From: Vitellaria paradoxa
Lineage: Eukaryota; Streptophyta; Magnoliopsida; Ericales; Sapotaceae
Length of the DNA: 64,000 nucleotides
Direction of reading: 5' to 3'
Assembly (NCBI GenBank): GCA_019916065.1
Contig: CM034236.1
Span: forward strand, 11,331,334 to 11,395,333
Position numbers and translations under genes: made by a program. Position 1 is the first letter of the stretch; every line of letters starts with the position of its first letter. Positions 14,201 through 24,297 of this stretch are shown here, one piece after another. The notes under the pieces are model-generated. The model saw only the letters and a list, made by a program, of their open reading frames with translations. It was not told the origin of the DNA and did not search any database.

Positions 14201-17200
14201 ATTATAGGAGAGAGTTATTGAGAGAAGACTAAGAAGGACAACAAACGTTTCAAAGAATTAATTTGGTTTCATGCCTGGAAGATCAACCACAGAGGCTATC
14301 TTTCTCTTGAGGAGGTTGATGGAACAGTATAGAGAAGGTTAAAAAGATTTACATATGGTGTTCATTGATTTAGAGAATGCATATGACTGGGCTCCTAAGG
14401 AGATTCTATGGAGAGTATTGGAAAAGAAATGAGCGTGCGTCGCATATATTGATGCGATAAAAGACATGTATGATAGAGCCGTAACATCTATACAGACGAT
14501 TGGTGGAGAGACTAATGAGTTCCCTATCACGATTGGTTTACATCAAGGGTCAGCGTTAAGCCCGTAATTATTTGCTTTAGTTATGAATGAGATTACAAGA
14601 CATATTCAGGATAAGGTGCCATAGTATATGCTATTTACAGATGATATTGTTTTAATAGATGAGACGAGAGACGGAGTGAATGCTAAGCTAGAATTGTGGT
14701 GAGAAACGTTAGAGACAAAATGATTTAGGCTAAGCCGATATAAGACGGAATATATGAAATGTAAGTTTAGTCAAAGTAGGATAACGGGTAGTATAGAAGT
14801 AAGTTTAGACATACAAAAAATTGTAGAGAAAGATAAATTTAGGTATCTTGAATCTATGGTGTAACAAGATAGAGGGATTGATACTGATGTAAGTCATAGG
14901 ATTCAAGCCGGGTGGACCAAATGAAGGAGTGCTTCGGGGTTCTTGTGCGACCAAAAAGTCCCCCTCAAGTTGAAAGGAAAGTATTATAAGGCGGCGGTTA
15001 GACCAGCGCTGCTATATGGAGCAGAGTATTGGGAAGTAAAGCATAATCATGGTCAGAAGATGGCAATTACAGAGATGAGGATACTAAGGTAAATGTGCGG
15101 GATTACAAAGAAAGATAGAATTAGGAACGAGGAGATTAGGGGCAAAGTAGGAATAGTACCGATTGAAAATAAAATGAGAAAAAATCGATTAAAATGGTTT
15201 GGCCATGTTAGAAAGCATCTAGCGGATGCATCTGTTGGAATGTGTGAAAGTATGGAAATTGCCAGGAGTAGGAGAAGTAGAGGAAGACCCAAGAGAAGTT
15301 AGAAAGAAACTATTAAACATGACCTGGCCTACCTAGATCTATTGGAGGACATGACCCTAAACAGATCTAATTGGCGTCGACAAATCCATATAGCCGATCC
15401 CACCTAGTGGAAAAAAGATTCGTTAAGTTTGATTTGGTTTGGTTTTGGATGGCAATGTCAATAACTTTTCTCATCCAATTTCTCTCCCCAAATTTCTTTT
15501 TTCTTAATATAATTAGTGATTTACACTTTAAAAAATAAAACTTATGTTTTTAAATTCAATTGTCAAATTAACTTTACAACAAATACACAGCTGAAATTCA
15601 ACTAATCTAAAGTTAAAAGATAACTTTAAGCCCCCAAATCACCTCTACCTTTCCTTTTGGGAAGGAAAATGCTATTTTACCGATATGTGCGTATATACTT
15701 ATAGGAACTTGTATTGGAAATGATGTTAATGTTAGCACTTTGTAGGGATGGGCACAGGGCGGGTAGGGGACGGGTACGCATATCCCCATACCCGATCCCC
15801 AAACTAAAATCAATCCCCATACCCTACCCGATCTCCACTGAAAATTTATTTTTACCACCCATCCCCGACCCAAATGGGGAACGGGGATCCCCATGGGAAA
15901 ACGGGTACCTGAATTAAAAAAATATAAAAATATAAAAATTTTAAAATATGACTTATAAGAAAATAGAGTAGAATCCTAATATATATTTAAAAAATAAAAA
16001 AATACCATATATATATATATATATATTTAGAAAGCATTTATAAGGTTTCTATTTTCCTACCATATTAATAAGTTTCTATTTTCTTACCATATTAATAGGT
16101 TTTACGGTTCAAAATAGAAAAAGTAAACAAAGAAACATTTACAGTTGGTCTATCTTAATTTATAGTTTCTTTGTAAACTGAAAAACAAAGTAATTTAATA
16201 GGAATGTGATAGATAAAGAAACTCAAAATATTAATTCACTACCTTACTGCACACTAAAAATTAAATATATATATATATATATGAGAGTATTGGTAGGGTC
16301 AGGGAACGGGTAGGGTACGGGACGGGGACATACTCATACCCGTACCCTACCTGATCCCCGAATTTTTTTAAAAAATGTTCTCGTACCCTACCCGATCCCC
16401 AAAAAATTCCCGAATCCCCTACCAGTTTGGGGCAGGGATCGGGTAAGGTACGAACGGGTCGGCCGAGATGACCATCCCTAGCACTTTGTGATATAGGAGC
16501 AACTTAATGGTTAATTTTTTAAATTGTTTTTTATTTTTTATTATACTAAGTGAGATAGCCGACACGAGCACGCATTCTCGTGTATAGTTATGTTTGAAAA
16601 ATGCGAAACAAAAAAGATAAATTTTAGAAAAAATTACATAAAAATAGACTTTAGATAAAAATATTCAATTTCAATGAACTTAATTTTTAAAATTTTTTAA
16701 AAATAAATTTTCAAAACTTGAATTCCAAATGTACGTACTTTTATAATAAATTCTAAAATGCCCTTCATATTTAATGTTTTTTTCTCTCTTCTTCCTTCTC
16801 TATATTCATCTTTAATATTTATCTTTGTAGATGATTAAAAAAAGAAAATAAAAGAAAAATCTATGTCATTATTATAACTAATAAAAAATTTATACTCTTT
16901 AGTGTTATAAAAATAAAAATAATCTTGAAATGAGATTTCAGATAAAATTTAGAAAATAAATAGAAATTTATCAAAATAAATAAAAAACAAATAAAATTTT
17001 TGGGTTAAAATTACCCTTTTGCAAAAATGTCTTTCATCAAATTCGCAAAAACCTTTTTTCCATGAAATAGTTTTACGAGTAGAGAATTGGGTGGTGTTTT
17101 TACTCTTTGAGAATGTCTTTGAGGACAGTGCTCTTGCCGGCACCCATGCCACCGCCCATCAGAAGGAGCACCGGACTCCTATCACGGTGAGCCATCGGCA

Positions 17201-20200
17201 TCATCACCTCTGTGCATTTTGAATCACCGTTTGCTACGTTAAGCCCTCCTATTGCTTTCATTTCCTCCACCAGCGTAGAAATCACCCTTGTCACCTTCAG
17301 GTCCTTTGCCACCCTCTCAAATCTCTGCTTCCTATACCAAACCCCAAGAATGGAGAAGAGTAAGAGGGTGTTAAAAAAAAAAAAAACTTAATATAAAAAT
17401 GACACGTGACAAAATTTAATTAGAAGAAATTAATAATTTTTTGTAATTTTTGATAAATTTTACTCTTGTCAAACACCCTTTTAAGTTCTCTGACAACCTT
17501 ATATTTAAGGGTGTTAGGTTAGTCAAAATTAATTAAAATTCACTAATTTTTTGTACTTTTTTTCAATCAAATTTTATCACATATCACTTTTACTTTAAAT
17601 CTTTATACTTTTACTTATACTTTTTAACTAAATTATTATCAACCAAACACTTTTTATAACTATTATAATTAAAGGAAACACATCAATGTTTGACGAATTT
17701 TGTATGTTTGTTAAATTTTTTTTTCTCTTTTTTAATTCTCGTTAATATCTAATAATTATTTATCATTTCAATAGTATTTTCCAATGAGCAATGTCATTAT
17801 AGTTATGTAAGTATTTGGAGTTTCAAAAAGTTATATAAAAAAAAAAATTAAAAGTTAGCGTGGAGCAAGCCCGGCCGTGAAATTTAGTCAAAAGAATGTT
17901 AAAACCTCTTAAAACTTTTTTAAAAATTAAAAAGAATTAAATTTTTTTACCACATATATTTGTCAGGTGATCGTACGAAAATTTTAATCTATAAATAATA
18001 TATGTGTTTGAAGTTGTAAAAATAATATAAAATTATAAAAATAAATATCTCGTAACTATGAGTGAAAATTTTAAATTTTATTATTTTATAAATTGTATTT
18101 ATAGAGATTTATAAAATTTTATTTTGTTTTGAAGAACTCCACACGGAACCTATTTCTTTTTTTTTTTTAATAAAGAGTCAATTTAAATTGATAGTAGTTA
18201 TCTTCTACTGTAAAAGAATCCTATTATGTGATAAAAATAAATAATTATCTCATACAAACGCAGTTTCCCAACGCTGCTGCTACGTGAACGGGGTGGAGGG
18301 TAAGGCTTGTTTGGATTTAAAAAATACTTTTAGTTTTTTGGGGTAATTTTCTTTTTTGTTTTGTATATTTTTTTAATTAAAGCGTATTAACCTCATTTTA
18401 AAAAAATTAAAAAATTCATATTCATTACGTAAAATCTAAAAATAAAAAACCACCTTTTTTAGTTACTTTTTGTAGCTTTAACGAGAATTTCTTCATTTTT
18501 TTAAAAAAAATTAATTAATATGTCTAATAACTACCGTTTTTTAAAAAATAAATTTTAGCCAAAAATAAAAATTATCACATGAGACCAAAAAAAAATTACA
18601 TAAAAAAAAAGGAAAAAAGTTTTCTAATTTTGGATCCAAACAACCCTGAGCACTGGCCCTCTCTTCTGTCACTTCATATTTTAATGACTGCTACGGTGTT
18701 GGCATGACAATGACGTAAACTTTTGCTTTGAATTCGATGAGCGGTACCTTTCAGTATGATACAGAGGATAACTAATTTTTGACTCTTATAAAAATGACTA
18801 GAATATTTTTAAAATAAAATTAAATATATTATACTGTATATATAAAAAATAAAAACGTACTAATTATTTTCACTTTATAATTATAAATTAAATTTATGAT
18901 TATTTTAGAATTATAATAATTACAAAATATTTAGATTTTAAGTAAATCAATTTATAGTATAAAATGTTTTTGATGTTCAAAAAATATATTACTAATTTTT
19001 TTTTAATTGAGGTATGCCATTTTTAGAAAATTTTAAATAAATTGAATTATATTTATAAAATACATTTATCTCTCTTTAACATTTGAATAATTATACTTAT
19101 CACCTATAACATTTAAAAGTTACACTAACTTCTCTAATTTTGAACTGTTATTAATATTAACATTCTTTTAATAAAATCAGTGATTAAAACTTAAATGTTA
19201 ACAACATTTCAAAAGAAAAGAGGTAAGTGTAATTTTTAAATGTTGTGGTGTTAAATATAATTAATTAAATGTTAAGGAGAAATAAATTCAATTTATCCAA
19301 AATATATTTGATAAATTTAAACAGAGAAAGTTAAAGAAAAATAAAAAAATTAATAAAAATTAAAAATCAATAAAAAGTAATCATAGTCAAACGGATCCTA
19401 TGTGATGACATGAGGAAGGGTGGGTTCCATAAATAATTCAGGTGGACCACGAACACTAGCCTCTGCAGGTGGCACAGCTGGCCCACCACCACCTCGGCTT
19501 ATCTAATTAAAGGGATAAGAACTCGGTGAACCCCACAAATTTTAAAACAGAAAAATAAAAATTATAGAAAAGGAATAATCCACTGAGTAAAGGAGCAGAG
19601 ATCTGGATAGGGTTGATTTTTTTTTTAAATTATATAAGAGAAAAAAAAGAATAAATTATAATTTACGCCCTTAACTTTCAGTAAAATTTTATTTCGGATT
19701 ATATTTCTTTAATTATAATAATGAAAAAAATTTAATGTTTTATTTTGGTTGCATTTGGTGCACAAAAATTAATGAAAATCTCTAAAAATTTTTAAAATTT
19801 CTGAAAATCTTTACAAAATTCTACACTTTCCCGCCTCCTTAAAATTTCAAAAACGTCTAAAAAAAAGTTTAAATTAGAATTTGTTAATCAAATAGTAAAA
19901 TTTTTTTTTGTCATTCTCATTATAAACTCCCAAACTACCAAATAACACCCACTTTGACTATTTTTTTGACATTTTTAAAATCGTTCCAACGGATTGTAGA
20001 AACTGTTCCGACAGAATCGTGCGAGCAACTTTCGTCCAAATAGTTTTTACAATCCGTTGGGACGGATTGTAGTGTAAAGAAATCATGACCGCCTAAAATT
20101 TTGAATCTGTCCAAACAGAAATCCAATCCGTTGGAACAAAATTTTACTATTCATCTCCAAAAAATACGGTTTGAGCGGTGTGCACCAAATATAAAAATTT

Positions 20201-21808
20201 TTTCAAACCACATTTTATCTCATTTTTTTTCATTTTTTAATACACTAAACGAAGCATTTATTGCATTTTCAATCCTCCATGAATTCATGTTAACCAATCT
20301 CGTATTAAATGGTATCATTGTTAAAAAATTCCAGTTAATAAAAAATTCAGCCCCTACCTTGTTGCAATTAAAAAAAAAAAAGTTTTGACATGTGATTTCA
20401 AATAAATTCCAACGTGACAAAGAGGTTGTTTGGTTAGTTTATTAAAAGAAATCAACTTTTATTAATTTTTTTTAAATTTTTATAAATTTTTACCAAATAC
20501 ACCACTAATCACTAAGGTGACAACAATCGCAAATTAAATTTTGCCCCATTCATGAGAGTTACAGTACTTTTAAATCTTGATAAATTTTCATCCTTGTCAG
20601 AAAGAAGAATTTGTTAACTGTTTACTCCTAGTAGTAATGTTTCTTTATAATTTAATTATAAATATAATACATATGTATATATGTATATATAAATATAATG
20701 ATTCATACATAGATATAGCGACAAAGTCAAATTAAAGCAAAATAAAAAATTAGGTTAATTACCTTGTAGCTGCCATCACAAAGTCCTTGAGCTTTTTCTT
20801 ATCAGAATCAACACTCAGGACCTGCAAATTTTTTCGATGAATACACACATAAATCAAGATCGACAAATGTTGCTCAAAATTTCATTGAGAAAATGGGGTG
20901 TGTATATATATATATATATAGATATATTTATTTCCGTAATGCAATATTTGCTCTATTATTACTGCGTAATGTTTTTAGGTGTTGCTTAATAATTTAGGTG
21001 TTATTTGGATGATTAAAATTAATCAAAATTTATTAATTTTTACAAATTTTTTATATTTTTTTTCAATTAAATTTTACCACAAAATACTTTTACATTAAAT
21101 CTTTATATTTTTTGGCCAAATTTTTGGTAACCAAACACTCCCTTAATACTACCTGACTGATCATTTCAGAAGCTTGGCTCCAGTGGAATGCAAAATAAGA
21201 AAGGATAAATCTCTCAAACTCCTCCACCAATTTCACATAAAGAGAGTCAGCGTCAGGCTCGTTAGCAAAATATTCGTAGATGCTTCCCTCACAGCCGTCG
21301 GATTTTTTCAGATATTCGTCTGCCAACTTGCATAGTTGTGGGCATTCACCTGCTTCTTCAAATCCTATCTGCCTAGCTGCACCATCCCAGAAAAAATAAA
21401 ATTAAAAATTAAAAAAAAAACCCAAATTTTTTTGTTCTATTTTTTTTTTACCAAAGTTAGTTATATTCGAAGTAAATATATATATATATATATATATGTT
21501 GGGGGGGGGGAGCAGAGATCTACATATATGTATATGTATATATCAAGTAATTACCAACATAGTGGGAGAAGTCTTCAAAACTTCTTACACGGCCTGACTC
21601 AGTCCTCTCTAACCAAGGAACTATGATATGGTCTTCTGACTGTTTTTGAGACTTCTTCTGGTAAAAAGCAGTGGCAGAGATAAACCCGTTGGAGGTTGCA
21701 GCAAGAATTTTGTCAAGGATAACTTTTCCATAACCATCTGAAGATGGATTTCACGGTGTTAATGTAAATTTCTTTCTCAAGAGAGATAGAAAGAGAAAGA
21801 GGGGGAAG

Positions 21809-21845
<37 letters not shown>

Positions 21846-21872
21846 CTAGAGAGAGATCTTACCTTTCTGCAT
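4709..21872 (-). CDS. NADKc-like: Zeta-toxin-fold P-loop kinase, calmodulin-dependent NAD kinase (NADKc)-like; 8 exons, 3' end missing
   Basis: Minus-strand exons: 21863-21872, 21555-21737, 21153-21376, 20763-20821, 17104-17331, 11293-11422, 6293-6621, 4709-4853. All junctions are GT/AG and phases agree, giving 436 codons. The start ATG (21870-21872) is preceded in frame by TGA six codons upstream. The protein opens with a hydrophobic helix (DKILAATSNGFISATAFY), continues through a helical region, and has a basic segment (KKKLKDFVMAATRKQRFERV, exons 4-5) that could bind calmodulin. Exon 5 carries the Walker A motif GGGMGAGKST. Exons 6-7 carry the conserved blocks VVVEADAFKETDVIYRAL and GRDVIMDGTLSWEPFV of the zeta-toxin kinase fold. 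In Arabidopsis the best-known member phosphorylates NAD to NADP under Ca2+/calmodulin control at mitochondria; other paralogues are uncharacterised, so the activity is inferred. Exon 7 contains a GAA-repeat-coded acidic run. About 60-70 C-terminal residues are missing; that exon was not found to the left. Introns 5 (5.7 kb) and 6 (4.7 kb) are swollen by transposons. Confidence 0.85.
5412..5934. mobile_element. Mutator-like MITE (long imperfect TIRs), family M copy 1
   Basis: The left arm (5412-5575) and right arm (about 5775-5934) are imperfect inverted copies. Both begin GTAAATTACA-like, run through a TTACACTTGCC/TTACATTTACC block and reach an ATAAAATTAATCATTA block. The centre is an A/T-rich unique spacer. 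It lies in intron 7 of the kinase gene. Related copies are at 19028-19300 and 24298-24745. No unambiguous 9-bp target duplication was found, so the superfamily is inferred from arm length and terminal sequence. Confidence 0.5.
6202..6329 (-). repeat. 64-bp tandem duplication across the exon 7 splice donor
   Basis: Two adjacent 64-bp copies (6202-6265 and 6266-6329) differ at only two positions. Each copy contains the last 36 bases of exon 7 and the start of intron 7, so the donor AG|GTATGA occurs twice, at 6292/6293 and again near 6228/6229 on the minus strand. Using the exon-proximal donor keeps frame with exon 8. Using the distal donor adds 64 nt and reaches a TGA at once. Confidence 0.9.
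6858..6897. repeat. (ATA)n microsatellite
   Basis: About 13 uninterrupted ATA/AAT units in intron 6 of the kinase gene, just left of the viral inverted repeat. Confidence 0.95.
7058..8575 (-). pseudogene. Endogenous caulimovirid fragment, left arm of an inverted repeat
   Basis: Read on the minus strand from 8575 leftwards, this arm gives decayed RNase H-like sequence (about 8575-8250), the C-terminal part of the polyprotein (about 8100-7330) and non-coding 3' sequence (7330-7058). It is an inverted copy of 9090-10625, with matching blocks along the whole length. The two arms have different deletions: the left one lacks the proline-rich segment, but keeps roughly 200 bp near 7640-7860 that the right one lost. 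Stops and frameshifts are frequent. No integrase follows RNase H, which argues for a pararetrovirus rather than a Ty3/gypsy element. It sits inside intron 6 of the kinase gene, in the gene's sense orientation. Confidence 0.6.
8576..9089 (-). pseudogene. Endogenous caulimovirid reverse transcriptase fragment (hinge of the inverted repeat)
   Basis: The minus strand encodes decayed reverse transcriptase. The active-site block reads YIGD (positions 9000-9011) followed by ILIFS, where YIDD or YVDD is expected, so a catalytic aspartate codon is lost. Further on come an IDFLGMII block and a QQFLGVVNHMRDF block, typical of Ty3-type and caulimovirid polymerases. Several in-frame stops are present. This segment occurs once and separates the two arms, so it forms the loop of the potential hairpin. 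It cannot encode an active enzyme. Confidence 0.65.
9090..10625 (+). pseudogene. Endogenous caulimovirid fragment, right arm of an inverted repeat
   Basis: The plus strand encodes RNase H-like sequence at about 9120-9330, with the caulimovirid-type phrases HYHSTFKEIL and IEKFQFYLIG. A decayed VDFLSR block follows near 9430, then a proline/glutamate-rich stretch (PPPEPQPEPQ, about 9570-9600). Next is an open frame of 117 residues (9619-9972) and further C-terminal coding sequence up to a stop near 10358, then non-coding sequence. Absence of integrase and the proline-rich linker fit Caulimoviridae, perhaps a florendovirus or petuvirus relative. Genus is uncertain. The arm runs antisense to the host gene. 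Confidence 0.65.
10626..11292. other. AT-rich intronic spacer, no gene
   Basis: Part of intron 6 between the viral repeat and exon 6. A (GA)n microsatellite lies at about 11256-11285, directly next to the exon 6 splice donor. Nothing else is recognised. Confidence 0.5.
11486..11682. mobile_element. Short MITE-like inverted-repeat element
   Basis: The left end GGGAGAAGCTGACATTAAAT and the complement of the right end (GGAGAGAGCAATGTTAAAAT) are similar, and similarity continues inward about 45 bp. It lies in intron 5, immediately left of a larger foldback element. No certain target duplication. Confidence 0.35.
11706..15639. mobile_element. Foldback/long-TIR element split by a LINE
   Basis: A left arm of about 145 bp (11706-11850, starting ATTTGGGGGCTGAAGTT) has an inverted partner at 15495-15639 (complement starting ATTTGGGGGCTTAAAGTT). 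Blocks such as GTTGAATTTCA, TTTAAAAA and AGTAAATTAGTAATT are shared in order. Without the LINE at 12262-15443 and one copy of its target duplication the element would be about 0.73 kb. The length of the arms suggests a Mutator-like non-autonomous element, but no 9-bp duplication was identified. Confidence 0.5.
12262..15443 (+). pseudogene. RTE-clade LINE (non-LTR retrotransposon), decayed
   Basis: The plus-strand frames encode an apurinic-type endonuclease followed by reverse transcriptase. Endonuclease landmarks are IACLQEMKW, GDLNIYIG and RTQIDFFL, between 12610 and 13290. Reverse transcriptase landmarks are MKNGKTVGPDDIP, FGFMPGRSTTEAIF, HQGSALSP and FTDDIVLI (about 13970-14660). The C-terminal region ends with WFGHVRK and SRGRPKRS (about 15190-15300), as in plant RTE elements, and the 3' end carries CCGATCCCACCTAGTGG. 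Many in-frame stops, mostly TAG or TGA where Q or W is expected, plus frameshifts show it is dead. An exact 18-bp target duplication TTTGGATGGCAATGTCAA occurs at 12244-12261 and 15444-15461. It lies in intron 5, antisense to the kinase gene. Confidence 0.85.
15743..16480. mobile_element. Non-autonomous hAT element with 8-bp target duplication
   Basis: The ends TAGGGATGGGCA and, complemented, TAGGGATGGTCA form inverted termini. They are flanked by the exact 8-bp duplication GCACTTTG (15735-15742 and 16481-16488). Subterminal regions on both sides carry many copies of ACGGGTA/CGGGGA/CCCGATCCCC motifs, expected of hAT transposase-binding regions. The interior (15905-16260) is AT-rich and non-coding. 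It sits in intron 5 of the kinase gene. Confidence 0.85.
17366..17478. mobile_element. Tourist-like MITE copy 2
   Basis: Bounded by GGGTGTTAAAA and AAACACCC, with the family's interior in reverse orientation relative to its neighbour at 17509. It starts about 35 bp inside intron 4. Target duplication not clear. Confidence 0.4.
17509..17656. mobile_element. Tourist-like MITE copy 3
   Basis: Begins GGGTGTTAGGTTAG and ends AACCAAACACTTTTTA. The flanking TAA at 17506-17508 and 17657-17659 fits the 3-bp TWA duplication of PIF/Harbinger MITEs. Interior matches copies at 4245, 20997 and 44470. Confidence 0.5.
18304..18646. mobile_element. MITE with GGCTTGTTTGGAT termini
   Basis: Left end GGCTTGTTTGGATTTAAAA and complement of right end GGGTTGTTTGGATCCAAAA are inverted repeats. 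The interior is A/T-rich and non-coding. It lies in intron 4 of the kinase gene. Confidence 0.5.
19028..19300. mobile_element. Mutator-like MITE, family M copy 2
   Basis: Inverted arms share ACATTTGAATAATTATACTTA and CATTTAAAAGTTACAC-type blocks with the copies at 5412 and 24298. The centre contains an ATAAAATCAGTGATTAAAAC block also seen in those copies. Boundaries approximate. Confidence 0.45.
19747..20256. mobile_element. MITE family G (GCGTTTGGTGCAC termini), copy 1
   Basis: Collinear with the element at 51624-52138 over its whole length. Shared blocks include CTATTTTTT..ACATTTTTAAAATCGTTCCAACGG-type sequence, GTCCAAACAGAAAT and ATACGGTTTGAGCGGTGTGC. Its right terminus is more decayed than that of the other copy. 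It lies in intron 4. Confidence 0.6.
20997..21142. mobile_element. Tourist-like MITE copy 4, next to an exon 3 donor
   Basis: Begins GGTGTTATTTGG and ends CCAAACACTCCC, with TTA on both sides (20994-20996, 21143-21145), the PIF/Harbinger hallmark. Its right end lies only ten bases inside intron 3, close to the exon 3 splice donor at 21152. Confidence 0.6.
21738..21862 (-). other. Intron 1 of the kinase gene with GA tract
   Basis: A 125-bp intron separating a ten-base coding exon 1 from exon 2. It carries a long (GA)n/(CT)n tract at about 21809-21855 that reads as polypyrimidine on the gene's strand. Confidence 0.7.
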
Positions 21873-23005
21873 GTTTCCGTTCTTAAAGAGTCACCTGAGC
21901 AGGAAACTGAACTTCGATCGCTTAGATCCGACGCATCCGGATTGCAGATGAGAAGAAAACAATCACTGGTATATAAATATTATTGCCGGCTAATGGATAA
22001 TTAAAAAATAAGGTGTCATTTGGTACATATATTTTGGATCTATTTTTTATTTTATAATTTTAAAAATAAGTAAAATAGTTAAAAATATATTAATCATTTA
22101 TATTTTTAAAATTTGTTTTAAAAAATAAAAAATTAATTTATATAAAATGTAAAATAATAAAAAATTATTTTAAGTGTTTTCAACTCAGAATAACAAAAAT
22201 CTCAAAGCATAAAATATAGAAAATATCAACCAAATGCGTTTTTTTTTTTTTTTTTTTGAGATTTTCAAAACATAAAACATATAAAGGATGCTTTTAGAGT
22301 GATAAAAAATAAGATAAAATAAAATAAAGTGAGATAAGTTGTGAATTCGTAATTCGTGCAATGAGATAACAAGTTAATAACTTTTAAAGTTTTTAGTATT
22401 TTCACAGGGGTAGAGATAGTGACACTCTTCTAAAATTTTTCCCCACTCCTTTTTATTTTTTTTGCTCTAAAAAAATTACAAAATTAGTCTTGTAATAGAG
22501 GTCAATTAATACATAATTCATTAAATATTGTAATTACTCTCTCTTTCTGTTTATTATTACAAAATTAATACCATTAGCTTTTTAATTTTTCATAATATTC
22601 TCCATTTTTTATTAATTAGAATGTTAAATTAAAAATTTATCGTCAATAATTTAATGAAATTATGTGAGGGAGCTTTTTTAAATTAATTTTGTAAATATAT
22701 CTTTTAACTTTATTTTATCAAAAATCAAAGAAGAAAATAAAAAATTATTATTTTTTAATTGATACAAAATAAGATATCATAATTATTAATCAATTCATAC
22801 ATTAATGAAAATAATTAAAATAAAGGTATGTCACATTAAAATTCAAATCTTAACATTCATCCCTTAAATCAGACACAATTAAATAAAAAAAATACACCGA
22901 TAAAAATAATTCAACAAATTTAACCAAAAAAAAAAAAAACTACAAAGATGATCTTTGAAAAAGAAAAAAAAAAGGTTAATAGAGAAAAAAAAAAAAAGAA
23001 AACTT
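21873..23005. other. Upstream flank of the kinase gene, AT-rich, no gene
   Basis: The 5' leader of the minus-strand gene should start within the first few hundred bases here. No convincing TATA box can be singled out because A/T runs are everywhere. It also holds repeat family D (22016-22245) and a GAGATAAGTTGTGAATTCG block (about 22330) shared with MITE remnants near 42430, 44730 and 54240. Confidence 0.4.
22016..22245 (-). repeat. Dispersed repeat family D, copy 1 (reverse)
   Basis: Complementary to the copies at 52310-52660, 53670-53975 and 56870-57190, sharing TTTTATGTTTTATATTTTAT-like and CATTTTACATTTTATGTAAA-like blocks. No coding content. Probably an old transposon family. Confidence 0.4.
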
Positions 23006-23153
23006 AGGGTGTATTTGGAGTCTAAAAAAAATAAAAAAATTAAAAATTGAGGTTGATGTGATGTGATGTAAAAATGACAAGTAGTAAATTTTAATTGGAG
23101 AAATTTGAAAACTTTGAAATTTTTTGATTTTTTTGGGAGTTCCAGACAAACTC
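23006..23153. mobile_element. Tourist-like MITE copy 5
   Basis: Begins GGGTGTATTTGGAGTC and ends CCAGACAAACTC, with TTA immediately outside both ends (23003-23005, 23154-23156). Family interior in reverse orientation. Confidence 0.55.
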
Positions 23154-24297
23154 TTAATAGGGCGAAAAGAAACCTAATAATGTAATAACATATACATAAA
23201 CAAAAATAAAAAAAAATAAAGAAATGTTACATGCAATTTATTCCATATTAGTTTGCTAAAAAATCAATCACATGAAATGAAAAAATTAAAAAAATTAAAA
23301 GTTATTCTATTATTTGAGAGATTCGATGATTCATAATAATATAAAATTTGTTTCATATTATTTGCACACAAAAAAAAGTTAATCACATTCAAAAGCTCCG
23401 ATTATGAGAGATGCAGTTTAAAAATAAAAAATAAAAAGTGAAGTTTATTAATTTTATAATAATAAATAAAAAAGAAAGGTAATTATAGTATTTGAAGTGT
23501 TTTTGTATTAGTTATCCACCATTAATTATAAGAGTAGTTTTGTAATTTTTTACAATAAAAAATTATGAGGAGTGGGGGAAGTTGTTAAAGGAGTGCCAAT
23601 ATCTCCATCCCCACTCTTTTTAATCATTTTTTAAAATTTTTTACCACTCTAAACAAAATAAAAATAAAAAATAAAAGATTTTATTTAGAGGTCTAATGTT
23701 TATTAAAAATAATAAAAATATTTAAAATTTATTCATTTTTTATTTTACAAAATAAATTACCCACCCATAATTTTACTAACTTCTACCAGCTCAAACGTAT
23801 TCTAAATGGCCCTTCTATTTTGATAAAGGTGATATTTATGTTCTGCGGAGACAATTATATTTACGAAACTGTTTTTTTTGGTAAGTACTTAGGAAACTGT
23901 TGTGATTGTGCGTGGCGTTCGAAGTCCTTTGGATGTGAAATAGGGCCCCGATATGTCAGCATCTGACGGGGACGTCAGATAGGGCCCCCATTATGATTAT
24001 GTCTGCATCTGTGTATTATTATTATTATTTTTTTTATGGCGGTGGTTTCGAGGCTGAAGTCGCCCATATGCTGTTTTGGAGGTTTAGCTCCCGACGCGAC
24101 CTTCAACTTTTTTTTTTTTTTTTAAGTTGTTGTTCTTCTTCTCTTTTCTCTTTTTTAAGTGTGGTTAATGTGATTTTAACCTCATTGCTGAATTAATTCA
24201 CTTGCTTTTAAAAAATAAATCAATAAAAAAATATTATGTACTTAATTTTTTTCTCACATAACATCTTATTTCAAACATTTTGCTTAAATAATATTAT
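23154..24297. other. AT-rich intergenic stretch, no gene
   Basis: One GC-richer island at 23900-24110 contains the direct repeat ATAGGGCCCC flanking TGTCAGCATCTGACGGGGA. It has a short open frame of no recognised family. The rest is low-complexity A/T sequence. Confidence 0.4.
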
